64,000 nucleotides of DNA. Origin: an uncultured Clostridia bacterium (lineage in GTDB: Bacteria; Bacillota; Clostridia; CAKSNL01; HGM11501). The stretch lies in the NCBI GenBank assembly GCA_934476235.1, contig CAKSNL010000002.1, positions 62,001 to 126,000 of the forward strand, written 5' to 3'. The notes beneath the pieces are model-generated. The model was given only the letters and a program-made list of their open reading frames with translations, had not been told where the DNA came from and made no database searches. Shown here one piece after another: positions 41,669-51,100 of this stretch. Each line of letters starts with the position of its first letter. Within the stretch, counting starts at the first letter, position 1. Made by a program: the position numbers and the translations under genes.

Positions 41669-43103
41669 ACAGTCTTGCGGTGAGCCAGCGCTCCTTATGA
41701 AGGCGTACGGCGTAAACGATGCTTCGCGCAGTGTAGTCCACAAAGAAGCCGACCATCATTCCGGTCACCCCGTCCGTCAGCACAGTCTTTGCCAAAGGAT
41801 AGAGCGCCGTGCCGGAAAAGAGGGGACCCAAGAAAGCGAAAAGCCTTCCGTCCACAATTGCTTTTACCAAAAAGTATGAAAGCGGAACTTTTATCACCCA
41901 GGGACCGAGCACGGTGGAAATGATGATAGCCGCGGTCTCGCCGCCCGATTTAAGCGCGCCCTGGCACCCCTGAAAATATGTCGTTATGGGAACGGAGAAG
42001 CAGAGCACTCTTAATATCACGACCGCGCGGCTCAAGGTCTCGGTCTCGCTCTGATTTATAAAGAGCAGGCAGAGCGGTTTTGCAAATACGAACATTATAA
42101 CAGCCCAGACAAGGCAGAAGATCTCAGCCGTTCGCAAAAGCCCGTACGCGTAAAGTCTTGCGCCGTCCGGGTTCTTTCTGCCTAAGTTGTTTCCGACAAG
42201 CGTCGCCTGTGCGGACTCAAAGCCGTAGGTTATGCAGTATGTAAGCTTAATAATGTTATTTGCTATCTGATAGCCGGCAAGTGCGGCGGTGCCGATGAGG
42301 GAGGTGACCGCCTGCATGCCGAGGAACGCAAGGTTTGTAAGGAACGACTGCGATGCCGACGATATTGAAGCATTGGCAATTCTTTTCATCATGAAAAAGT
42401 CCGGCTTGTGGAAGGACTCAATATGTATGGGCGAACGCTTCATTTTAAGGAACAAAAGCCTGAAAAGACAGCCCGCAACGGTCGATATAACATATGAAAC
42501 CGCGGCGCCTTTTATGCCCATATCCATAAAACCGATGAAAACGATGCATAAAACGGCGTTTAATACATTTACTCCCGCGGTTATGATAAAAGGAGTTTTC
42601 GCGTCATGCGCGCCTCTTAAACAGGAGGAAACGGACGCGTCCACCGCGGCGATAAAGGATATCGGAAGAACTGTTTTTAAATAGTCGGTCGCAAGTAAGA
42701 TGACATTTTCCGCCTTTTTTGAAAAGAGAAGCTTTAAGACGCTCTCCGAAAAGATGAGGCAAACCGTTCCGAAGATAAGTCCCATTGCCGCGTTTAGGTA
42801 TATGGAATTTAACGTTATTTCGTTTATGCGTTTTTTCGGATTCTCTCTTCCCGCCTCGCGCGCAATGAGTATCGAAGCGCCGAAGCCGAAGCCTAAGTAG
42901 AGGGCTTGCAAAATGTCCGTTATTGTCGTCGCCGCGCTTGCCGCGCTCATCGCCTCGCTCCCTGTCACGCGCCCCAATATAACGCTGCTGATAAGCCCGA
43001 CCAAGGTCAGCAACAGCTTTTCCGAAAATGCTGGCACGGCAAGGCTCATGACCTCGGAATAATAAGTTTTTTTTGAAATGCCCGATTTTTTATAAAGGTT
43101 CAT
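41667..43103 (-). CDS. MATE family efflux transporter
   Basis: A 478-residue membrane protein with about twelve membrane segments in two related halves, as in MATE transporters that export drugs or metabolites by Na+/H+ antiport. It opens YYSEVMSLAVPAFSEKLLLTLVGLISSVILGR, carries FGFGASILIARE, and in the second half QIANNIIKLTYCITYGFESAQATLVGNNLGR. The ATG at 43103 follows AAGGGTGG; a longer in-frame extension is a poor match. It is the only minus-strand gene in this area, so it is probably an insertion into a conserved plus-strand block or a locally rearranged gene. Confidence 0.92.
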   Translation of the reverse strand: MNLYKKSGISKKTYYSEVMSLAVPAFSEKLLLTLVGLISSVILGRVTGSEAMSAASAATTITDILQALYLGFGFGASILIAREAGRENPKKRINEITLNSIYLNAAMGLIFGTVCLIFSESVLKLLFSKKAENVILLATDYLKTVLPISFIAAVDASVSSCLRGAHDAKTPFIITAGVNVLNAVLCIVFIGFMDMGIKGAAVSYVISTVAGCLFRLLFLKMKRSPIHIESFHKPDFFMMKRIANASISSASQSFLTNLAFLGMQAVTSLIGTAALAGYQIANNIIKLTYCITYGFESAQATLVGNNLGRKNPDGARLYAYGLLRTAEIFCLVWAVIMFVFAKPLCLLFINQSETETLSRAVVILRVLCFSVPITTYFQGCQGALKSGGETAAIIISTVLGPWVIKVPLSYFLVKAIVDGRLFAFLGPLFSGTALYPLAKTVLTDGVTGMMVGFFVDYTARSIVYAVRLHKERWLTARL

Positions 43104-43156
43104 AAGAAACCACCCTTCACATATAAATATTATAATCATAACCTTAAAAAAATCAA

Positions 43157-43190
43157 GGTACAAAATAAATGTCAAATGGTACAAAATAAA
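43157..43190. repeat. Direct repeat GGTACAAAATAAA, 21 bases apart
   Basis: Identical 13-base copies at 43157-43169 and 43178-43190 lie two helical turns apart, upstream of the MATE promoter. They may bind a dimeric regulator. Confidence 0.6.
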
Positions 43191-43270
43191 CATACTTGAG
43201 TGAATAATATAATCTCTTTGCATAAAGAAACTCAATCTAAAAATAATCTAAATTTATTTTAACCGGGGGT

Positions 43271-43366
43271 TTATCCACTCCCGGAAGCCCGAAACAGCAC
43301 TTATCAACAGATTTATACACCTTATCCACATCTAAAACGGGATAAGTCGGCATATCCTGTGGAAAA
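43271..43366. promoter_or_regulatory. Cluster of DnaA-box-like sequences
   Basis: Five nonamers match TTATNCACA: a perfect TTATCCACA at 43322-43330, TTATCCACT at 43271, TTATCAACA at 43301, TTATACACC at 43313 and, on the minus strand, TTTTCCACA at 43358-43366. Four are in the same direction. An AT-rich stretch lies to the left. This is likely a DnaA-binding site rather than the origin; see findings. Confidence 0.65.
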
Positions 43367-43505
43367 CTCCGCCGACCCTCGCGGTAAGCGCATTTCGGGG
43401 ACATGCGGGGCACAGCAGACAAAAACTTACATTTTAGAAGACGGCTTGACAAGATTATTCATAAGAATATATTTTATGCATATAATATTTGACCCGATAA
43501 TAAAA

Positions 43506-43534
43506 TTGACATGCGGATGAAATTATGGTATACT
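43506..43534 (+). promoter_or_regulatory. Sigma-A promoter of hprK
   Basis: TTGACA at 43506-43511, a 17-base spacer and TATACT at 43529-43534. Confidence 0.8.
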
Positions 43535-43567
43535 AAAAGGTACAAAAAATAAGGGGAGGGGAAATGA

Positions 43568-44530
43568 TTGTCGGAGAAGAAATTTAAGGTCGCCTTAACC
43601 AAGCTCGCGGGCTATTTCAAGCTTGAACGGGTGTTTGAGCCGGAGGATATTGAAAAGGTCAAAATAAGGAATTCGGACGTGTACCGTCCCGGAATTCAGC
43701 TTGCGGTGGATTACTTTGAGTATTTTGACAATACGAGGATCCAGCTTTTCGGCAAGGTGGAGCACGCCTATTTATCGTCGCTTTCCGCGGCGAAGCGCTA
43801 TGAGGTGTTAGACACGCTCTTTTCGCACAACCCGCCGGCAGTCGTAATCACCCGCGGTCTTGAAATATATCCCGAAATGGAAGAGGCAGCGAAAAAATAC
43901 CATATTCCGCTCTACAGAACGGGAACCGGAACATCCTCCTTTATGAGCGCGCTTATCGCGTGGCTTAACGTTGAGCTTGCGCCGAGAGTTACAAGGCACG
44001 GCGTTTTGGTGGAGGTTTACGGCGAAGGCGTTTTAATGCTCGGCGAAAGCGGCGTCGGAAAAAGCGAGGCGGCGGTTGAGCTTTTAAAAAGAGGACACAG
44101 ACTCGTTGCGGACGATGCGGTGGAGATAAAAAGAGTGTCGTCGATATCGCTTATCGGCTCCGCGCCGGAAATCATCCGCCATTTTATCGAGATAAGGGGT
44201 ATCGGAATAGTTGACGTCAGAAAGATATTCGGTATGGGCGCGGTCAAGGATTCCGAAAAAATCGACCTTATAATAAATATCGAGCAGTGGAACAAGGAAA
44301 AGTCATATGACAGGCTGGGACTTGAAAACCACGAGACCGAGATTCTCGGAATCAGCGTGCCGTCACTTACCGTGCCGGTCCGTCCGGGCAGAAACTTAGC
44401 CGTTATCGTTGAGGTTGCGGCGATGAATAACAGACAAAAGAAAATGGGCTTTAACGCGGCAGAGGAGCTTTCCGAAAGGCTGACAAAGCAGATGGAGCAG
44501 ACGATGCAGGAAGAAGCCGAGGAAGAATAA
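43568..44530 (+). CDS. hprK: HPr kinase/phosphorylase
   Basis: A 320-residue bifunctional enzyme that phosphorylates and dephosphorylates Ser46 of HPr to control carbon use. The C-terminal catalytic domain has Walker A GESGVGKSEAAVELL, the DDAVEI segment, and the family signature EIRGIGIVDVRKIFGMGAV. The start is a TTG at 43568 after GGGGAGGGG. It is the first gene of a long unit with glucokinase and murB. Confidence 0.96.
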   Translation: MSEKKFKVALTKLAGYFKLERVFEPEDIEKVKIRNSDVYRPGIQLAVDYFEYFDNTRIQLFGKVEHAYLSSLSAAKRYEVLDTLFSHNPPAVVITRGLEIYPEMEEAAKKYHIPLYRTGTGTSSFMSALIAWLNVELAPRVTRHGVLVEVYGEGVLMLGESGVGKSEAAVELLKRGHRLVADDAVEIKRVSSISLIGSAPEIIRHFIEIRGIGIVDVRKIFGMGAVKDSEKIDLIINIEQWNKEKSYDRLGLENHETEILGISVPSLTVPVRPGRNLAVIVEVAAMNNRQKKMGFNAAEELSERLTKQMEQTMQEEAEEE

Positions 44531-44543
44531 AGGAGAAATGAAT

Positions 44544-45485
44544 ATGTTTTTGGCAATTGACTTGGGTGGAACAAATATCAAGGCGGGACTGGTTGACTCT
44601 GAGGGCAATATTTTAGCAAGGGCGAGCCGCCCCACGGGAGCGCAGAGAGGCTATGAGGAGATTGTGCGCGATATGAGCTTATGCGCTATCGAAGCTGCGG
44701 AAAACGGCGGCGTTTCGATGGACGATATCGAGTCTGTCGGAATAGGAAGCCCCGGAACGGTTGACAATAAGCGCGGAATGATCGTTTATGCAAATAACAT
44801 AAACTTCCGCCGCACCCCGGTAAGGGAAGAAATGCAGAAGTATATAAAAAAGCCCATATACATGGGAAATGACGCGAACTGCGCCGCACTCGGCGAGTAT
44901 GTTATGTTAAAGCAGCCGATGGAGTGCTTCGTTTTCGTAACGCTCGGAACGGGAGTCGGCGGCGGAATCGTTATAAACGGCAAGCTCTACACAGGCTTTA
45001 ACGGCGCCGGAGCGGAGCTCGGACACATCACGCTTGTGAAGGACGGGGTGCCCTGCACCTGCGGAAGAAACGGATGCTATGAGGCGTACGCTTCGACAAG
45101 CGCGGTCATCAGAATGACGAAAGAGGCGGTCATGGAAAATCCCGGCTCTTACCTTGCGTCGCTCTGCGATAACGATATAGAAAAGGTCGGCGGAAAGACG
45201 GCGTTTACCGCGAAGGAGAACGGCGACGCGCTCGGAACAAAGGTTGTTAACGAGTGGATAGAAAACGTTGCGGCGGGAATCACCGATATCGTGAACATTT
45301 TCCAGCCGGAGGTTTTAGCTATCGGCGGTGCGATCAGCCGCGAGGGAGACGCTATCTTAAAGCCCATAATCGAATATGTTGAAAAATACAGATATTCGCG
45401 CGACGTGGAGCAGACAAAGATTCAGATCGCAAAATACGGTAACGACGCGGGACTTATCGGCGCGGCGTTCCTTGGCAGATATTAA
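44544..45485 (+). CDS. ROK-family glucokinase
   Basis: A 313-residue ROK kinase. It has ATP-binding LAIDLGGTNIKAGLVD, the sugar-site YMGNDANCAALGEY, GTGVGGGIVINGKLYTGFNGAGAELGHI, and the ROK zinc site CTCGRNGCYEAYAS. It phosphorylates glucose in the cytoplasm with ATP. The ATG at 44544 fits the AGGAG spacing better than 44538. It follows hprK by 13 bases, matching a role in carbon control. Confidence 0.93.
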   Translation: MFLAIDLGGTNIKAGLVDSEGNILARASRPTGAQRGYEEIVRDMSLCAIEAAENGGVSMDDIESVGIGSPGTVDNKRGMIVYANNINFRRTPVREEMQKYIKKPIYMGNDANCAALGEYVMLKQPMECFVFVTLGTGVGGGIVINGKLYTGFNGAGAELGHITLVKDGVPCTCGRNGCYEAYASTSAVIRMTKEAVMENPGSYLASLCDNDIEKVGGKTAFTAKENGDALGTKVVNEWIENVAAGITDIVNIFQPEVLAIGGAISREGDAILKPIIEYVEKYRYSRDVEQTKIQIAKYGNDAGLIGAAFLGRY

Positions 45486-45498
45486 TCCGGAGGAAAGA

Positions 45499-46383
45499 AT
45501 GGAAGAATTTCTTCATAAGCTTAAAAATATCACAGAGGTCAAGACCGAGGAGCCGATGGCGCGTCATACGACGTTTAAGATCGGCGGTCCGGCAAGATTT
45601 CTTATCGAGGCTGACAGCGTGAAAACGGTGAAGGAGGCTTTGTCGGCGGCGAAAGAGCACTCCGTTAAAAGCTATGTCATCGGGAGCGGGTCCAATCTTT
45701 TGGTCAGCGATTCGGGAATTGACGGGCTCGTGATATTGATGGGGCGTAAGTTCTCGTCAGTCAGGGCGGAGGGCGAATATATTTTCGCCGAAGCGGGAGC
45801 GCACCTTTCAAAAATCGCACAGTGCGCGCTTTTAAATTCGCTCACCGGCTTTGAATTTGCCGCGGGGATTCCCGGAAGTCTCGGCGGAGCGGTCTATATG
45901 AACGCCGGGGCGTACGGCGGAGAAATGTCCTTGGTAACCGTCCAAAGCACGGCAATAGATGAAAATTTTGACGAAATAGAAGTAACAGACCACGCTTTCG
46001 GCTACCGAACGAGCGTTTATAAGGACTCGGGAAAGGTCATCACCGGCGCAAAAATAAAGCTTTCGCCGGGAAAAAGCGAAGAAATAAAAGAAATGATGGA
46101 CGACCTTGCCCGCCGCAGGCGCGAAAAGCAGCCGCTTGAGCTGCCGAGCGCCGGAAGCGTTTTTAAAAGACCCGAGGGGTTTTACGCCGGAGCATTGATA
46201 GAAGGCGCATCTCTTAAGGGCGAAAGCGTCGGCGGCGCCCGCGTTTCCGAAAAGCACGCGGGATTCATCGTGAATTCGGGCGGGGCGACGGCGGAGGATG
46301 TTAAAAAGCTTATAGAGATAATCAAAACAAGAGTCTACGAAAAATACAAGGTTTTGCTTGAAACTGAGATAAAGTTCATTTGA
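45499..46383 (+). CDS. murB: UDP-N-acetylmuramate dehydrogenase (type II MurB)
   Basis: A 294-residue flavoprotein making UDP-MurNAc for peptidoglycan. It has the N-terminal MARHTTFKIGGPARFLIEA FAD region, GSGSNLLVSD, GIPGSLGGAVYMNAGAYGGE, the catalytic Ser in LPSAGSVFKRP, and a final Glu. It lacks the extra tyrosine loop, so it is the short, type II form common in Gram-positives. The ATG at 45499 has GGAGG upstream; a longer frame would overlap glucokinase. Confidence 0.97.
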   Translation: MEEFLHKLKNITEVKTEEPMARHTTFKIGGPARFLIEADSVKTVKEALSAAKEHSVKSYVIGSGSNLLVSDSGIDGLVILMGRKFSSVRAEGEYIFAEAGAHLSKIAQCALLNSLTGFEFAAGIPGSLGGAVYMNAGAYGGEMSLVTVQSTAIDENFDEIEVTDHAFGYRTSVYKDSGKVITGAKIKLSPGKSEEIKEMMDDLARRRREKQPLELPSAGSVFKRPEGFYAGALIEGASLKGESVGGARVSEKHAGFIVNSGGATAEDVKKLIEIIKTRVYEKYKVLLETEIKFI

Positions 46384-46399
46384 GGGAGCGGATACTAAG

Positions 46400-47257
46400 A
46401 TGCGTTTTATAATTGTGACAGGAATGAGCGGAGCGGGAAGAACGCAGGCGTCGCACTGTATGGAGGATATGGGATATTACTGTATCGATAATCTTCCGCC
46501 CGTTCTGATAGACAAATTTGCGGATATCTGCCGCCATTCACAGGGCAAGCTTGAAAAAGTCGCACTTGTGATGGATCTTCGCGGAGGATATCTTTTTGAG
46601 CAGCTTGAGGAGGAGCTTTCGAACCTTAAGAAGAACGGCTATGAATATGAGATACTGTTCCTTGATTCGAATGACGAAACACTTATAAAGCGCTATAAGG
46701 AAACAAGAAGAAAGCACCCCCTGGCGGCAGAAGGCTCGATAACGGACGGGATCAGGAAAGAGCGCGAGATATTGAGCGCCATAAGGTCGTCCGCCGACTA
46801 CATAATCGACACGTCGAATATGACCATCGGCAACCTTAAAAAGAAGATAACCGAGCTTTTCTCGTGCGGCGAGAATCAGGAGAGCTTTACGATCGACGTG
46901 GAGTCCTTCGGATTTAAGTTCGGCATGGCGCTGGACGCCGACCTTGTGTTCGATGTGCGCTTTCTCCCAAACCCTTATTACGTGCCGGAGCTTAAGCATA
47001 AGACCGGTGTGGACAAGGAAGTATCTGACTATGTGTTCGGCAAGGAGATAACGCACGAGTTTGTTAAGAAATTATACGATATGGTGGACTTTCTGGTTCC
47101 GCAGTACACCGAGGAGGGCAAGAACAACCTTGTTATTGCAATCGGCTGCACCGGCGGAAAGCACAGAAGCGTTGCGATTGCGGAAAGCCTTGCAAGCCAC
47201 TTGAGGGAGAAAAATGCAAACGTTTCCGTGTCGCACAGGGATATTGATAAAAAATGA
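46400..47257 (+). CDS. rapZ: RapZ-like RNase adapter / nucleotide-binding protein (YvcJ)
   Basis: A 285-residue protein. The N-terminal P-loop reads GMSGAGRTQASHCMEDMGYYCIDNLPP, where the usual Walker A Lys is replaced by Arg. The C-terminal domain has the conserved FGFKFG, FLPNPYY and GCTGGKHRSVAIAE segments, the last being the metabolite-binding site known from E. coli RapZ. In Firmicutes YvcJ affects competence and nucleotide signalling. It lies between murB and whiA, with GAGGGAG upstream. Confidence 0.94.
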   Translation: MRFIIVTGMSGAGRTQASHCMEDMGYYCIDNLPPVLIDKFADICRHSQGKLEKVALVMDLRGGYLFEQLEEELSNLKKNGYEYEILFLDSNDETLIKRYKETRRKHPLAAEGSITDGIRKEREILSAIRSSADYIIDTSNMTIGNLKKKITELFSCGENQESFTIDVESFGFKFGMALDADLVFDVRFLPNPYYVPELKHKTGVDKEVSDYVFGKEITHEFVKKLYDMVDFLVPQYTEEGKNNLVIAIGCTGGKHRSVAIAESLASHLREKNANVSVSHRDIDKK

Positions 47258-47266
47258 GGCAGTAAA

Positions 47267-48169
47267 ATGTCATTTTGTGAGAATATTAAAGAAGAAATAC
47301 AGAAGGCGGACTGCAGAAAGAATAGCTGCAGCCTTGCTTTTATATCGGGCTTTGCCGCGTTTACCTTAAGCGTTTCGGGAGGCGAGGCGTCGTTTCTTAC
47401 CGACGGCGAGACGATTGGAAAAAAGATATCCTACCTTATGAAAAAGCAGTTTTCGATAGGGGACGGGACTCTTTCGCGCGCCTATGTCGGGCGCGGGGGA
47501 AAGTGCTTCAGATTAAGCTATAAAAAAGAGGATTCGGAAAAGATACTTTTGGCTTTGTCTGACAAAAACACGCTGTCGGACGGGGATTTTTACGTTGATT
47601 CCGAGCGCTTTTCCGCGACGGACGAGATGCGCCACTTCGTCATGGGCGCGTTTTTGGGCGGCGGCTTTGCGGCGGACCCTTATAAAATATATCACCTTGA
47701 ATTCGTTGCGAAAAGGGAAAGAGCTTTAGATGAGCTCGGCTATATCTTTTCAGAGTTCGGCGAGATTCAAAAGCGCGTTGTAAGAAACGGCTATCATGTG
47801 ATGTATTTTAAAAGCTATGACAGTCTGGAGAATATATTAAACATTTTAGGCGCGCATAAGTCGATGATGGAGCTTTTTAACATAAAGATCGAAAAGGAAG
47901 AAAAAAACCTCTTAAACCGACAGGTAAATTTTGAGGTTGCGAACATGCAGAAAACGAACGACGCGGCAAACGAGTCGATAAGCGAGATTGAGAGCATTAT
48001 GTATACCGTCGGGCTGGACGCGCTGCCCGATACCTTGCAGGAAATGGCGCTTTTGCGCCTGGCAAACCCGGAGGAGAGCCTGTCGGGGCTTGCCAAACTT
48101 TCGGGGCTCAGCCGATCGGGAGTGAATCACCGGCTTAAAAAAATATCAGAGATTGCGGGGAACCTTTAA
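47267..48169 (+). CDS. whiA: DNA-binding protein WhiA
   Basis: A 300-residue WhiA. The N-terminal half has the degenerate LAGLIDADG homing-endonuclease fold (MGAFLGGGFAADPYKIYHLEFV), and the C-terminal half a helix-turn-helix ending in LAKLSGLSRSGVNHRLKKI. It acts as a nucleoid/division-linked DNA-binding factor in Gram-positives. It follows rapZ by nine bases. The usual middle gene yvcK/glmR of the rapZ-yvcK-whiA trio is missing here. Confidence 0.96.
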   Translation: MSFCENIKEEIQKADCRKNSCSLAFISGFAAFTLSVSGGEASFLTDGETIGKKISYLMKKQFSIGDGTLSRAYVGRGGKCFRLSYKKEDSEKILLALSDKNTLSDGDFYVDSERFSATDEMRHFVMGAFLGGGFAADPYKIYHLEFVAKRERALDELGYIFSEFGEIQKRVVRNGYHVMYFKSYDSLENILNILGAHKSMMELFNIKIEKEEKNLLNRQVNFEVANMQKTNDAANESISEIESIMYTVGLDALPDTLQEMALLRLANPEESLSGLAKLSGLSRSGVNHRLKKISEIAGNL

Positions 48170-51100
48170 TGGGATTTGCACATCTTCATCTTCATACCGA
48201 ATACAGCCTTTTGGACGGCGAGTGTAACATTAAAAAGCTGCTTGACAGAGCAAAGGAGCTCGGCATGCGCCACATCGCCATAACCGATCACGGCGCGATG
48301 TACGGGGTTATCGACTTTTACCAGGAGGCAAAAGACAGGGGGCTTCACCCCATCATCGGGTGCGAGCTTTATACCGCGCCGAGGAGCCGCTTTGACAAGA
48401 CGGGCGGAATCGACAATAAGTACGGTCACCTTGTGCTTCTGGCGAAGAATCAGACGGGATATAAAAACCTTATGTATCTTTCGTCCGTCGGCTTCACGGA
48501 AGGGTTTTACTATAAGCCGAGAGTCGATATGGAAACCTTGCGTGCTCACGGCGAGGGGCTCATTGCGCTTACCGCGTGCTTAAAAGGCGATATTCCGACG
48601 CTGCTTTTGCGCGGAGAGCATGAGAAGGCTGAGGAAAAGCTTAATGAATTTAAGAGCATTTTCGGTGAAGAAAATGTGTATATCGAGCTTCAGGACCATT
48701 CCCTTCCCGAGCAGAGGGAGCTTAATCCCATGCTTATTTCCCTTGCAAGGAAAACAAACACGAAAATGGTCTGCACGAACGACGTACACTATATAAGAAA
48801 AGAGGATGCGGTATATCAGGACGTTCTTTTGTGCATACAGACAGGGCACACGGTGGACGAAGAGGACAGAATGAAAATGTCGACCGACGAGTTTTACTTA
48901 AAGAGCGAAGAGGAGATGCGCTCCCTTTTCTCCTATGTTGAGGAAGCGGTGGATAACACCGAAAGGGTCGCAAATGAGTGCAATGTCGAGTTCGACTTTT
49001 CAAAGTCGCACCTTCCCGGGTTCGCCGTGCCGGACGGGAAGACCTCCGAGCAGTATTTGAGGGAGCTTTGCGAGGCGGGTCTTAAGGAAAATTACGGCGA
49101 GAACCCCGGAAAAATATATAAGGACAGGCTTGATTATGAGCTTTCTGTCATAAACTCTATGGGATATACCGATTATTTCCTTATCGTGTGGGACTTTATC
49201 CGCTTTGCGAGAAGCGAGCATATCATGGTCGGTCCCGGGCGCGGAAGCGCCGCCGGCTCCATGGTGGCATACACGCTTCATATCACCAAGGTTGACCCTA
49301 TAAAGTATAACCTCCTTTTTGAAAGGTTCTTAAATTCCGAGCGTATCAGCATGCCCGATATTGATATCGACTTTTGCTATGAGCGCCGCGGCGAGGTTAT
49401 TGACTACGTGAACAGAAAATACGGCTCCGACCACGTGTGCCAGATAATTGCGTTCGGAACAATGGCGGCGCGCGGCGCCGTGCGCGATGTCGGCAGAGCT
49501 CTCGGAATTGAGTATTCCGAGGTGGATGCCGTTGCAAAAATGATTCCGATGGAGCTTAAAATGACTATCGGAAAGGCTCTTTCGGAGGCAAACGGAAATA
49601 ACAAATTAAATGCGGCGTATAAGTCAGACCCCAAGGTCAAAAGGCTTTTGGATACCGCAATAGCGCTTGAGGGCACGCCCCGCCACACGTCAACCCACGC
49701 GGCGGGAGTCGTCATCACGGACGAGCCGGTCTATGAAAGGGTTCCGCTGCAGTTAAACGACGACGTTATAACCACGCAGTACGCGATGGGAAACTTAGAA
49801 AAGCTCGGCGTTTTAAAGATGGACTTTCTGGGACTTCGAACCTTAACCGTTATAAGGGACGCTATCGCCAATGTCGAAAAGACGCACGGGATAAAGATTG
49901 ATATAGACAATATCGACTATAACATTCCCGAGGTCTATAAAATGATAGCGGACGGGGACACGACGGGTGTGTTCCAGCTTGAAAGCCGGGGGATGACCTC
50001 GTTTATGAAGGAGCTTTCGCCCGAGTCGATGGAGGATATCATCGCCGGAATCGCGCTCTACCGTCCGGGTCCGATGGATTTTATTCCGCGATACATAAAG
50101 AACAAGAAAAATTCCGGCAGCATAAAATATAAAACTCCGCTTTTGGAGCCGATATTGAATATGACATACGGGTGCATCGTCTATCAGGAGCAGGTAATGC
50201 AGATTGTACGCTCGCTCGGAGGATACAGCCTGGGACGGGCAGACCTTGTGCGCCGCGCGATGAGCAAAAAGAAGATGGACGTGATGGAGAAGGAACGCAA
50301 GAACTTCATTTATGGCTCAAAGGAGGAAAACATCCCCGGCGCGCTTAAGTCCGGGGTGGACGAAAAGGCTGCCGGCGAGGTCTTTGACGAGATGATAGAC
50401 TTCGCAAAGTATGCGTTTAACAAGTCGCACGCGACGGTATATGCGCTTGTCGCTTATCAGACGGCTTACTTAAAGCATTTTTATCCAATGGAGTTTATGG
50501 CGGCAATGCTGACAAGCGAGCAGGGAAACTCGGACAAGGTCGCGCTCTATATAAGCTACTGCTCGGCAATGGGAATAAAGGTTCTCCCGCCCGATGTCAA
50601 TAAGAGCGCGGACACGTTCTCGGTTGAGGACGAGGGCATAAGGTTTTCGCTTTCAGCCATAAAAAACGTCGGCAGAGAGATTGTTAAAAGCATTGCCTCG
50701 GAGCGTGAGAAAAACGGCAGCTTTACCTCGCTTAACGATTTTTGCGTGAGAATGAGAAGCCTTAATTTAAATAAAAGAACGCTCGAAGGCTTGATAAAAT
50801 GCGGAGCGTTTGACTTTCTGGGAGCGAACAGGATGCAGCTTTTATCGGTTTACGAGGGTGCGCTCTCCGGCGCGTCGAAGGACGCCAAGAACAATTTGGA
50901 CGGGCAGATGGACCTTTTCTCTTCAGGCGAGGATGACGAGCCGGAAAAGGACGTTTTTCCCGATATTCCGGATTGCCCGGCGAAGGTCAGACTCTCAATG
51001 GAAAAGGAGTCCGCCGGGGTGTATCTTACGGGTCACCCGCTCTCGGAGTACGCTCCGCTTATAAGGAGGATGAACGCGCTTGAGGCGGGAGTGATAAAAG

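Larger units (their letters stand above)
43104..43567. other. Long AT-rich intergenic region (MATE promoter, DnaA-box cluster, hprK promoter)
   Basis: There is no gene in 464 bases. From left to right it holds a likely minus-strand promoter for MATE (TATAAT complement near 43131), two direct repeats of GGTACAAAATAAA at 43157 and 43178, an AT-rich stretch (43191-43260), a cluster of DnaA-box-like nonamers (43271-43366), and the hprK promoter (43506-43534). A third GGTACAAAA lies at 43540. Confidence 0.7.

Noticed and set aside
43104..43567. Replication origin (oriC) at the DnaA-box cluster
   Set aside because: Flanking gene blocks run in the same direction on both sides, and none of dnaA, dnaN, recF, rpmH or gyrB/gyrA lies beside it. 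A non-origin DnaA site fits better.
45376..45498. N-terminal extension of murB
   Set aside because: The extension overlaps glucokinase in another frame, and the GGAGG site fixes the start at 45499.
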